DNA of 64,000 nucleotides, taken from Sphingomonas adhaesiva (GTDB lineage Bacteria > Pseudomonadota > Alphaproteobacteria > Sphingomonadales > Sphingomonadaceae). Numbering within the stretch: position 1 is the stretch's first letter; every line of letters starts with the position of its first letter. The position numbers and the translations under genes were made by a program. Location: NCBI RefSeq assembly GCF_036946125.1, contig NZ_JAQIJT010000002.1:651001-715000 (forward strand), read 5' to 3'. This document shows positions 56,738-64,000 of the stretch, piece by piece. A model generated the notes under the pieces. The model was not told where the DNA came from. It ran no database searches and was given only the letters and a program-made list of their open reading frames with translations.

Positions 56738-58132
56738 GTGGCGTCAGGGCAGGAAACGACGGTCGGGAATGGCGATGTGGCGCGGGCCTGGGCTCGCGTG
56801 CGCGCCAATCTGCGCCTGTCGGCCGGCGCCCGGTTGTTCGACCAGTGGCTGGCACCGATCCAGCTGGTGGAGAGCGCCGATCGGGCCGACGTCCGCCTGA
56901 CGCTGCCGTCCGCCTTCATGACGACCTGGGTGAAGAGCCATTACGCCGATCGGCTGGTGCACGAGTTCCGCGCCATCCTGCCGGGCATCCGCAGCGTCGA
57001 GATCGACACCGCGCCGCGCGTCGCGCCGGTGGAGGTCGTTGCCGCCGAACCGGCGACCCCGATCGCGGCGGCGAGCGTGCCGGCAGGCGAGCCGGTGTCG
57101 ACCAGCGGGCGCCCGTCGCTCGACCCGCGGCTGACCTTCGACCGCTTCGTCGGCGACGCGTCCAACATGGTCGCGCTCAATGCCGCGCGCGCGCTGGCGC
57201 AGCCGGGGCCGGTGCGGTTCAGCCCGCTGTTCCTCCACGGCGGCACGGGGCAGGGCAAGACTCACCTGATGAACGCGATCGCGCACGATTTCCTCGCGGC
57301 GCATCCCGACGCCCGCGTCATGCTGATGTCGGCTGAGCGGTTCATGTTCGAGTTCGTCTCGGCGATGCGCGCGCGCGACACCTATTCGTTCAAGGCGAAG
57401 CTGCGCAGCTGCGACCTGCTGCTGATCGACGACCTGCAATTCATCGCGGGCAAGGACGCGACGCAGGAGGAATTCTTCCACACCGTCAACGAGATCATGG
57501 CCGCGGGCAAGCGGCTGGTGATCGCGGCCGATCGCGCGCCCCAGGCGCTGGAGGGGGTCGAGCCGCGGATCGTCGGGCGGCTGGCGTCCGGGCTGGTAGC
57601 GGATATCCGCCCCTCCACCCCCGAGCTGCGCCGCGCGGTGCTGACGCGCCGGATCGCCGACCTGCCCGACGTGACTGTGCCGGCCGACGTGGTGGACCTG
57701 CTGGCCACGCGCATCACCAGCAGCATTCGCGAGCTGGAGGGCGCGCTGACCCGCGTCACCGCCTATGCGATGCTGACCGGCGAGACGATCGACCTGGAGT
57801 TCGCGCAGGTCACGCTGGGCGACATGCTGCGGGGCGCGCAGCGCCGGGTGACGATCGACCAGATCCAGAAGGCGGTCGCCGACCATTTCGAGCTGAAGCC
57901 GCTCGACATGCTGTCGGCGCGCCGCGCGCGCGCGGTGGCCCGCCCGCGCCAGATCGCGATGTATCTGTCCAAGCGGCTGACGACCCGCTCGCTGCCCGAG
58001 ATCGGGCGCAAGTTCGGTGGCCGCGACCATTCGACCGTGATCCATGCGGTGCGCCGCATCGAGGAATTGCGCGACTCCGACCGCGACGTGGACGGCGCGG
58101 TGCGGGTGCTGCTGGGGCAGCTGGAGGGTTGA
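56738..58132 (+). CDS. dnaA: Chromosomal replication initiator protein DnaA
   Basis: 464 aa from a GTG start with GGGAGGG about 7 nt upstream. Domain I is ~10-90 (AWARVRANLRLSAGARLFDQWLAPIQLVE). A short linker domain II follows (~90-125). The AAA+ domain III has Walker A LHGGTGQGKTHLM at ~168, Walker B LLIDDLQFIAGKDATQEEFFH, and sensor/arginine regions. Domain IV carries the DnaA-box signature GGRDHSTVIHAVRRIEEL. Walker A has TGQ where VGLGKT is usual, a small variation. It initiates replication at oriC; an adjacent oriC is not evident. Confidence 0.97.
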   Translation: MASGQETTVGNGDVARAWARVRANLRLSAGARLFDQWLAPIQLVESADRADVRLTLPSAFMTTWVKSHYADRLVHEFRAILPGIRSVEIDTAPRVAPVEVVAAEPATPIAAASVPAGEPVSTSGRPSLDPRLTFDRFVGDASNMVALNAARALAQPGPVRFSPLFLHGGTGQGKTHLMNAIAHDFLAAHPDARVMLMSAERFMFEFVSAMRARDTYSFKAKLRSCDLLLIDDLQFIAGKDATQEEFFHTVNEIMAAGKRLVIAADRAPQALEGVEPRIVGRLASGLVADIRPSTPELRRAVLTRRIADLPDVTVPADVVDLLATRITSSIRELEGALTRVTAYAMLTGETIDLEFAQVTLGDMLRGAQRRVTIDQIQKAVADHFELKPLDMLSARRARAVARPRQIAMYLSKRLTTRSLPEIGRKFGGRDHSTVIHAVRRIEELRDSDRDVDGAVRVLLGQLEG

Positions 58133-58142
58133 GGCCGTACGC

Positions 58143-58188
58143 GTCACCTCGGACCTGATCCGGGGCCCCGGCGCAGGGCCTGGGTGAC
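58143..58188. repeat. Short GTCACCTCGG palindromic repeat
   Basis: GTCACCTCGGACCTGATCCG, GGGCC ... GGGCCTGGGTGAC: a shortened member of the GTCACCCCGG family, lacking the central GGGACC/GGTCCC arms. It lies between the convergent dnaA and PspC-domain genes. Confidence 0.5.
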
Positions 58189-58195
58189 GGTGGAA

Positions 58196-58462
58196 TCAGG
58201 CTGCCTGCCGGTACTCGATGGGTTCGACGTCGGGCTGCGCGATCGGCTCAGGTGTCGCCGTGGGCGTGCGGAACGCGAGGCGGCTGACCAGCACCAGCAG
58301 CCCGAGCGCGGCATAGGCCATCAGCACATGCTCCATGTCGAAGAGCAGCGCGACCGCGAACGCCATCCGCAGCCAGAGCGGGTCGAAGCCGAAATCCTCG
58401 CCTACCGCGGCACAGACGCCGAACAGATTGTCCTTGCGGGCGGGTTGGTCGGTGGTGGTCAT
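58196..58462 (-). CDS. PspC-domain protein
   Basis: 88 aa. It begins RKDNLFGVCAAVGEDFGFDPLWLRMAFAVALLF, the PspC pattern, with one or two TM segments (~33-60). The cytoplasmic tail is Pro-rich. PspC proteins take part in envelope-stress responses, but no pspA is in the window. It may be a stand-alone membrane-stress protein. Confidence 0.8.
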   Translation of the reverse strand: MTTTDQPARKDNLFGVCAAVGEDFGFDPLWLRMAFAVALLFDMEHVLMAYAALGLLVLVSRLAFRTPTATPEPIAQPDVEPIEYRQAA

Positions 58463-58590
58463 CGTCGCAAACTCCGTTGTTGCGGAGTGCTTTGCAGGTG
58501 GCGTGCCAAGTCGCGTGCAGGAGGGGAGGGCGCGCGGCGGCGGGGGCTATGTTGGCGCATGTTGCGGAACGTTGGCGCATGCCGCCACTC

Positions 58591-58624
58591 CACCGTCATT
58601 CCCGCCTCCGCGGGAATGACGGTG
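58591..58624. repeat. Perfect palindrome CACCGTCATTCCCGC / GCGGGAATGACGGTG
   Basis: 15-bp perfect arms with a CTCC loop, 21 nt downstream of the trpS stop on the minus strand. The core ATTCCC-N8-GGGAAT has the layout of the neisserial dRS3-type repeat, which occurs sporadically in other proteobacteria; any relation is unproven. It may end trpS transcription. Upstream in the gap are two copies of GTTGGCGCATG (58551-58580). Confidence 0.7.
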
Positions 58625-58645
58625 TGGGGGGGCGGGTAGCAGCCC

Positions 58646-59653
58646 TTAGATCACCAGTCCCATCGCCTCCTGCGTGCGGCGGAGCAGCGGGCCGGCGAGG
58701 TCGGCGGCCTTTTCCGCGCCGGTCTTCAGGATTGCATCGATCGCGCTGGCGTCGTCCAACAGCCGCTGCATCTCGTCGCGGATCGGACCCAGCGTCGCGA
58801 CCGCCAGATCGGCGAGCGCCGGCTTGAACTGGCCGAACCCGCGGCCGGCATATTCCGCCAGCACATCCTCCGGTGTGCGATCCGCCAGCGCGGCGAAGAT
58901 CGTGACCAGGTTGCGCGCCTCCGGTCGTCCCTCCAGCTCGTCCCAGGTGGCGGGGAGCAGGTCCGGGTCGGTCTTGGCCTTGCGGAACTTGTCGGCGATC
59001 ATCTCGTCGCTGTCGATCAGCTTGACGACCGACTGCTCGGACGGGTTCGACTTGGACATCTTGGCGCCCGCGTCGCGCAGCGACATGATGCGCGGCGCGG
59101 CCTTGCTCACCAGCGGCTCGGGCAAGGTGAACAGATCGGTCGCATAGTCGTTATTGAATTTGGTCGCGATGTCGCGCGCCAGCTCCAGATGCTGCTTCTG
59201 ATCCTCGCCGACGGGAACGTGGGTGGCATTGTACAGCAGCACGTCGGCGGCCATCAGCACCGGATAGTCGTAGAGCCCGACGCTGGCGCCCTCGCGATTC
59301 TTGCCCGCCTTGTCCTTGAACTGCGTCATCCGGTTGAGCCAGCCGACGCGCGCGACGTTGTTGAGCAGCCACGACAGCTCGCTGTGCGCGGACACGCGCG
59401 CCTGGTTGAACAGGATCGAGCGTGCGGGATCGATCCCGGCGGCGACCAGCGTCGCGGTCATCTCGATCGTCTGCGCGCGCAGGTCGGCGGGGGCGATCCA
59501 TTCGGTCAGCCCGTGGAGATCGGCGATGAAGTACATCGTCTCCCCGCCCGCGCGCTGGATCTCGTCCTGCATCGCCACCCACTGTTTCACCGCGCCGAGG
59601 TAGTTGCCGAGGTGGAGATTGCCGGTGGGCTTGATGCCGGAGACGACGCGCAT
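58646..59653 (-). CDS. trpS: Tryptophanyl-tRNA synthetase
   Basis: 335 aa class I synthetase. RVVSGIKPTGNLHLGNYLGAVKQW holds the HIGH-like motif and DAGAKMSKSNPSEQSV holds KMSKS. The start at 59653 gives the family N-terminus; the open frame continues upstream only as a shadow of murJ. It follows murJ by 8 bp, so the two are probably co-transcribed. Confidence 0.97.
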   Translation of the reverse strand: MRVVSGIKPTGNLHLGNYLGAVKQWVAMQDEIQRAGGETMYFIADLHGLTEWIAPADLRAQTIEMTATLVAAGIDPARSILFNQARVSAHSELSWLLNNVARVGWLNRMTQFKDKAGKNREGASVGLYDYPVLMAADVLLYNATHVPVGEDQKQHLELARDIATKFNNDYATDLFTLPEPLVSKAAPRIMSLRDAGAKMSKSNPSEQSVVKLIDSDEMIADKFRKAKTDPDLLPATWDELEGRPEARNLVTIFAALADRTPEDVLAEYAGRGFGQFKPALADLAVATLGPIRDEMQRLLDDASAIDAILKTGAEKAADLAGPLLRRTQEAMGLVI

Positions 59654-59661
59654 GATGGGGT

Positions 59662-61248
59662 TCAGACCTGCTGGGGACGACGGATGAGCCTGCGCACGTC
59701 GGCGACGTGGAAGGCGCCGAAGAGGAAGGTGGCGGCGAAATAGACCAGCGCGCCCGTGGCCACCAGCGCGAACATCGCGATCCAGCGGTGCAGGCTCGGG
59801 CCGGTGGTCCACGGCGCGAGCGGCGCGTTGGCGAACCACATCACCGCGCCCATCAGCAGTGCGGCGGCCAGCAGGCGCGGCGCACGGCGCGCCAGCTGCG
59901 CATCGGCGACGAAATGCCCGCGCCGCGCCAACGCGCGCCACAGCATCGCGACGTTGACGCTGGAGGCGATCGCGGTGGCGAGCGGCGGGCCGACATGGCG
60001 CAGCGGCAGGATGAAGGCCAGGTTGAGCGCCAGATTCACCGCCATCGAGATGGTGGCGTAGCGCACCGGGGTACGCGTATCCTGCCGCGCGTAGAAGCCG
60101 GGAGTCAGCACCTTGACCAGGATGTAGGACGGCAGCCCCAGCGAAAAGGCGGCGAGCGAGGCGGCGGTGGCGGCGGTATCGGCCGGCGTGAACTTGCCGT
60201 GCTGGAACAGCGCCGCCACGATCGGCGCGCCGCACACCACCAGCGCGACCGTGGCGGGCAGCGTGAGGAACAGCGCCAGCTCCATGCCGCGATTCTGCGT
60301 GTCCATCGCCGCCGTCTCGTCGCCGCGGCCAAGCTGCGCGGAGATGGTGGGGAGCAGGACGGTGCCGAGCCCGATGCCGATCAGCCCCAATGGCAGCTGG
60401 TTCAGCCGGTCGGCGAAATAGATGTAGCTGACCGACCCCGCGCCCAGCAGACTGGCGGCGAGCGCGGTGGAGACGACGAGGTTGATCTGCATCGCGCCCG
60501 CGCCGGCGGCCGCGGGCCAGATCAGCGACAGAAGCCGGCGGACATCGGCGTTGATCGTGGGGCGCTTCAGCCGCAATCGCACGCCCGCGCGGCGGCAGGC
60601 CCAGATCAGCCACGCCAGCTGGAGCACGCCGGAGACGGTCACGGCGATCGCCTGATTCCGCGCGGTGAACAGCGGCTCGTGGTCGTGGAACAGCAGCAGC
60701 GCGACGATCAGGCACAGGTTGAGCAGGATCGGCGCGGCGGCGGCGACCCAGAAACGGTGCAGCGAGTTGAGGATGCCCCCCAGCAGCGAGACGAGGCTGA
60801 TGAGCAGGAGGTAGGGGAAGGTGATCCGCGCCAGTTGCACCGCAAAGGCGAAGTCCGCCTCGCTCGCGTCGTTGAACCCGCCGGACAGGGCCCAGGTGAC
60901 CGGCCAGGCGGCCAGTTCCATCAGCACCGTCATCGCGATGAGGACGGGCAGGAGCACCGACAGCGCATCCTCCGCGAACGCGACGCCGCGGGACAGGCCG
61001 GCGTCCTCGGCCTCTCCCTCACCCCGTTCCGCGACCTTCTTGTTGAACATCGGGATGAAGGCGGCGGAGAAGGCGCCCTCCGCGAACAGGGCGCGGAACA
61101 TGTTGGGCAGGCGGAACGCGATCAGGAAGGCGTCCGATGCGAAGCCCGCCCCGACGAAGCGCGCGAACAGCGAGTCGCGCACCAGCCCCAGCACGCGGCT
61201 GGCGAGGGTCAGCCCGCCAATCGAGCCGAGCGCGCGTGCGAGGTTCAC
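59662..61248 (-). CDS. murJ: Lipid II flippase MurJ
   Basis: 528 aa with about 14 TM segments. N-terminal ALGSIGGLTLASRVLGLVRDSLFARFVGAGFASDAFLIAFRLPNMFRALFAEGAFSAAFIPMF is the MviN/MurJ signature, with the conserved Arg and Asp/Glu residues in TM1-2. GQINLVVSTALAASLLGAGSVSYIYFADRL-type motifs are also present (MQINLVV...). It flips lipid II across the inner membrane for peptidoglycan synthesis. secB lies 28 bp upstream. Confidence 0.96.
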   Translation of the reverse strand: MNLARALGSIGGLTLASRVLGLVRDSLFARFVGAGFASDAFLIAFRLPNMFRALFAEGAFSAAFIPMFNKKVAERGEGEAEDAGLSRGVAFAEDALSVLLPVLIAMTVLMELAAWPVTWALSGGFNDASEADFAFAVQLARITFPYLLLISLVSLLGGILNSLHRFWVAAAAPILLNLCLIVALLLFHDHEPLFTARNQAIAVTVSGVLQLAWLIWACRRAGVRLRLKRPTINADVRRLLSLIWPAAAGAGAMQINLVVSTALAASLLGAGSVSYIYFADRLNQLPLGLIGIGLGTVLLPTISAQLGRGDETAAMDTQNRGMELALFLTLPATVALVVCGAPIVAALFQHGKFTPADTAATAASLAAFSLGLPSYILVKVLTPGFYARQDTRTPVRYATISMAVNLALNLAFILPLRHVGPPLATAIASSVNVAMLWRALARRGHFVADAQLARRAPRLLAAALLMGAVMWFANAPLAPWTTGPSLHRWIAMFALVATGALVYFAATFLFGAFHVADVRRLIRRPQQV

Positions 61249-61276
61249 CGGCGCTCCGCCCGATCAGGTGACGGCG

Positions 61277-61786
61277 TCAGGCCTGGCCGACGTCGTTGCC
61301 GAACTGGATGCCCTGCTGCTGCGCCTGCTGGAGGAACAGCGCCTGGAAATCGATCGGCTCCAGCAGCAGCGGCGGGAAACCGCCGTCGCGGATCGCATCG
61401 GCGACGACGCGGCGCGCGAACGGGAAGAGCAGCCGCGGGCCCTCGCCCAGCAGGAACGGCTGGACATGCTCCTCGGGCACGTTGCGCAGCCCGAACAGGC
61501 CGGCATAGGCCAGCTCGGCGATGAAGGCGGTCTTGCCCGCGATCGTGGCGCGCACCTCGATCTTCAGCGTGACCTCGTGGACTTCCTCGCCGACCTGCGC
61601 CGCGCCGATGTCGAACTGGACGTTGATCTCGGGCGCGGTCTGCTCCTGGAACACGGCGGGCGCGTTCGGATTCTCGAACGACAGGTCCTTCACATATTGC
61701 GAGATCAGCCCGGCGGCGGGTGCCGTGTCGGCACCGTTCATATAGGGTTCGTTCGCAGCGCCTGCGTTGCCCTGTTCGTCCATCAT
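61277..61786 (-). CDS. secB: Protein-export chaperone SecB
   Basis: 169 aa. Core ISQYVKDLSFENPNAPAVFQEQTAPEINVQFDIGAAQVGEEVHEVTLKIEVRATI, AYAGLFGLRNVPEEHVQPFLLGEGPRLLFPFARRVVADAIRDGGFPPLLLEPIDFQALF is the SecB signature. The N-terminus has an extra disordered ~25 residues. It keeps preproteins unfolded for SecA, which matters for the many exported proteins here. It is divergent from timA. Confidence 0.96.
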   Translation of the reverse strand: MMDEQGNAGAANEPYMNGADTAPAAGLISQYVKDLSFENPNAPAVFQEQTAPEINVQFDIGAAQVGEEVHEVTLKIEVRATIAGKTAFIAELAYAGLFGLRNVPEEHVQPFLLGEGPRLLFPFARRVVADAIRDGGFPPLLLEPIDFQALFLQQAQQQGIQFGNDVGQA

Positions 61787-61965
61787 CCGTTCCTTCGACC
61801 TGGGTCGCGCGTTCCTGCGCGCGAAAGTGTCGGGCGGTTAGCAGCGTGCCCGCGGCGACACAATCCACTCGCGGCCGCAGGATCACGGATACAAAGCGCC
61901 CTTCACGCGATTTGAAACATCGGGCGGCTACGCCTATGTTGGCATCACAGCATTCTGGAGTTGCC

Positions 61966-62610
61966 GTGTTCTACGTTGTCCTCCTCGCGATGGTCGCCGG
62001 TTTCCTGGCGCTGCGACTCTATTCGGTGCTCGGCAAGCGCAGCGGGCACGAGCAGCCGCTGCCCAGGCCGGCCGACGAGCGCGCGGTGCCCCGCGCGGCC
62101 ACCCGTACGGTCGACGTGACGCCGGAAGTGCGCGAGGTCGCGTTGCCCCCGTTCGACGGTGCGGCGGAAGCCGGACTGCGCCAAGTGGTGCAAGCGGAGC
62201 CGGGGTTCGACGTCGCCCGTTTCGTGGAGGGCGCGAAATCGGCCTACCGCATGATCCTGGAGGCCTTCTGGCGCGGTGACGAGGAGGCATTGCGCGGGCT
62301 CGTCACGTCCGACGTCCATGCCGCCTTCGCCGAAGCGATCGCCGCGCGCAAGGAGGCCGGGCACGTGCTCGACAACCGTCTGGTGTCGATCGAAAAGGCG
62401 CATATCGCCGCGGCGGGGGTGCAGGGCGGAGAGGCGCGGATCACGATCCGTTTCGATGCCGATATCGCGGCGGTGACGCGCGATGCCGACGGCGATCTGG
62501 TCGCCGGATCGACGACGGATGCGGTCGAGACGCACGACGTGTGGACCTTCGTCCGCACCGTGCGCAGCTCGGACCCCAACTGGCTGCTGGCGGACACCGA
62601 CGAGGCGTAA
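61966..62610 (+). CDS. timA: Tim44/TimA-family membrane protein
   Basis: 214 aa. An N-terminal TM anchor (FYVVLLAMVAGFLALRLYSVLG, ~1-22) is followed by a linker and the Tim44-like domain (~95-210: DVARFVEGAKSAYRMILEAFWRGDEEALRGLVTSDVHAAF ... ITIRFDADIAAVTRD ... DVWTFVRTVRSSDPNWLL). The GTG start has GGAG 8 nt upstream; an ATG 30 nt earlier is possible. The secB/timA-mltA neighbourhood is conserved in alphaproteobacteria. The function in membrane-protein handling is inferred from mitochondrial Tim44. Confidence 0.88.
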   Translation: MFYVVLLAMVAGFLALRLYSVLGKRSGHEQPLPRPADERAVPRAATRTVDVTPEVREVALPPFDGAAEAGLRQVVQAEPGFDVARFVEGAKSAYRMILEAFWRGDEEALRGLVTSDVHAAFAEAIAARKEAGHVLDNRLVSIEKAHIAAAGVQGGEARITIRFDADIAAVTRDADGDLVAGSTTDAVETHDVWTFVRTVRSSDPNWLLADTDEA

Positions 62611-62730
62611 GAAGCGGTGCGGGCGGCCGCGCCGTACTTATCTCTCCCTTTCACGACGGTCCGGGGTGACGCGGTCCCGTCGCGTCCGTAAGGCTGCGCG
62701 ATCGTTCAATTGCGCGAGGCCGGAAGTGGC

Positions 62731-64000
62731 ATGACGATAGCGGGAACAAGGGCGGGTTGGTCCGCGCTGGCGGGCGTGGTGTTGCTGGCCGGTTGCGTCG
62801 GTCCGGGCGACGGCCCGCAGCGGCCGGCGATGCCGTCGACGCAGCCCGTCGGTCGGCCCGTCACCCGCACCCCGGCGCGCGACGTGCCGCAGCTTCACGT
62901 TCCCGTGCGCCAGCCGGTCGCCTCGATACCTATGGCGGGCATGCCGGCGACGGCCACCCCGGGCGCGACCAATGCCGCCGCTGCCGGGATCGTGCCCGGT
63001 CCCGCCGCCGCCACGCTCCCGATCGAGGCCGATCAGGCCGCGCAGGCGCTGGCGGCATTTCGGATTTCCTGCCCCAGCCTCGTGCGGCGTAACGACGCCT
63101 CGGGACTGACGACGGGGGCGGACTGGCAGCCGGCCTGTGCCGCCGCGGCTCAGACGCCACCGGCGCAGGCCGCCGCCTTCTTCGCGCGCTGGTTCGAGCC
63201 GGTGCAGGTCGGTGACGGGCGCGCCTTCGCCACCGGCTATTACATCCCCGAAATCCCCGGATCGCTCGGCCCGCGGGCCGGCTCCGCGCCGATCTATGCG
63301 CGGCCGTCCGACCTGATCGACGTCGACCTCGGCACCTTCTCGCCCGCGCTGGCGGGCAAGAAGGTCCGCGGCAAGGTGAAGGGCAGCAACCTCGTCCCCT
63401 ATGATGACCGCACCGCCATCGAGGGGGGATCGCTGACCGGGCGCGCGCGCGTGCTCGGCTATGCCGACGATCCGGTCGAGCTGTTCTTCCTTCAGGTGCA
63501 GGGGTCGGGGCTGGTGCGGCTGCCCGATGGCGACGTGCTGCGCATCGGCTACGACAGCCAGAACGGTCGCGACTATACCGGAATCGGCGCCCTGATGAAG
63601 TCGCGCGGGCTGCTCGGGCCGGGGCAGGCATCGATGCAGGGGATCGTCGCCTGGCTCCATGCGCATCCGGACGAGGGGCGCGCGATCATGCGCGAGAACA
63701 AGAGCTACGTTTTCTTCCGCGAATTGTCGGGACCGCCGCTCGGCGCGCTGGGACTGCCGGTGAGTGGCGGCGCGACGGTCGCCGCGGACCCGGCGTTCGT
63801 TCCGCTGGGCGCGCCGATCTTTCTCTCGATGGACCGCACCGACGCCAACGGCATCTGGATCGCGCAGGATACCGGGGGCGCGATCAAGGGGGCGAACCGA
63901 GTCGACACGTTCTGGGGAGCGGGTGCCGATGCGCGCGCGATCGCGGGCGGGATGAGCGCGCGCGGCACCGCCTTCGTGCTGTTGCCGGTCGGCAGCTACG
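62731..64000 (+). CDS. mltA: Membrane-bound lytic murein transglycosylase A (3' end missing)
   Basis: At least 423 aa; the frame is open to the window end, so it is truncated by the edge. The lipobox LLAGC (Cys ~22) makes it an outer-membrane lipoprotein. A Pro/Ala linker (~30-110) precedes the MltA domain: FARWFEPVQVGDGRAFATGYYIPEIPGSL, FFLQVQGSGLVRLPDGDVLRIGYDSQNGRDY, and the catalytic Asp in IAQDTGGAIKGANRVDTFWGAG (D380). It cleaves peptidoglycan with 1,6-anhydro bond formation. The start is the ATG giving the signal peptide. Confidence 0.93.
   Translation, partial: MTIAGTRAGWSALAGVVLLAGCVGPGDGPQRPAMPSTQPVGRPVTRTPARDVPQLHVPVRQPVASIPMAGMPATATPGATNAAAAGIVPGPAAATLPIEADQAAQALAAFRISCPSLVRRNDASGLTTGADWQPACAAAAQTPPAQAAAFFARWFEPVQVGDGRAFATGYYIPEIPGSLGPRAGSAPIYARPSDLIDVDLGTFSPALAGKKVRGKVKGSNLVPYDDRTAIEGGSLTGRARVLGYADDPVELFFLQVQGSGLVRLPDGDVLRIGYDSQNGRDYTGIGALMKSRGLLGPGQASMQGIVAWLHAHPDEGRAIMRENKSYVFFRELSGPPLGALGLPVSGGATVAADPAFVPLGAPIFLSMDRTDANGIWIAQDTGGAIKGANRVDTFWGAGADARAIAGGMSARGTAFVLLPVGSY

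Overview
The window is a GC-rich chromosomal segment of an alphaproteobacterium, most probably Sphingomonadales (Sphingomonas-like). The pointers are the conserved gene strings tsaB-rimI-fur-plsC-miaB-phoH-ybeY-corC-lnt-metK-trmB and rpsT-dnaA and secB/timA-mltA, a metH split into two genes beside metF and an ArsR-methyltransferase regulator, a PHA-granule-region protein and a 12-gene type II secretion cluster. No transposase, integrase, phage gene, CRISPR array or plasmid function was seen.

Layout. 1-5.8 kb (+): methionine block, ArsR/methyltransferase regulator, metF, metH N-half, metH C-half. 5.8-27.7 kb (mostly -): a long housekeeping string on the minus strand, from nifU-like through tsaB, rimI, fur, plsC, miaB, phoH, ybeY, corC, lnt and metK to trmB. 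It is interrupted by a two-winged-helix regulator, a VapBC toxin-antitoxin pair fused into the phoH-ybeY junction by 4-nt overlaps, a katG / sugar-dehydrogenase / PHA / VOC block, and a PAP2 / nitronate-monooxygenase block. The block edges carry palindromic repeats and three copies of a ~154-bp MITE-like element. 27.8-44.6 kb (+): a beta-helix-like lipoprotein, a TonB-dependent receptor, and gspC-D-E-F-G-H-I-J-K-L-M-N, with a prolyl-hydroxylase-like gene on the other strand in between. 44.7-56.3 kb: tRNA-His, a Leu/Phe/Val-type dehydrogenase, a small exported protein, a phosphatase, galU, moeB/thiF-like, dut, coaBC (frameshifted in this sequence), a membrane protein, ubiB, ubiE, mutM and rpsT. 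56.7-64 kb: dnaA, PspC-like, trpS, murJ, secB, timA and the start of mltA (cut by the window end).

The most interesting reading is the 27.8-44.6 kb block. Upstream of the lipoprotein are six heptamers at exact 11-bp phase whose column majority is CTGTCA(C/T), the PHO-box half-site, so the lipoprotein/receptor pair looks like a PhoB-type phosphate-starvation locus next to its secretion machine. The architecture recalls ElpS and its neighbouring 12-gene T2SS in Caulobacter. Second is the dispersed element with constant arms but an inverted core in one of three copies. Third, an 81-bp GTCACCCCGG-type repeat sits in frame inside the signal leader of the GspH pseudopilin.

Most genes inside operons overlap by 4 nt (ATGA or GTGA), which I used to choose GTG starts. 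GC content, promoters other than those listed, and homology searches were not computed; family calls rest on recognisable motifs and gene order.
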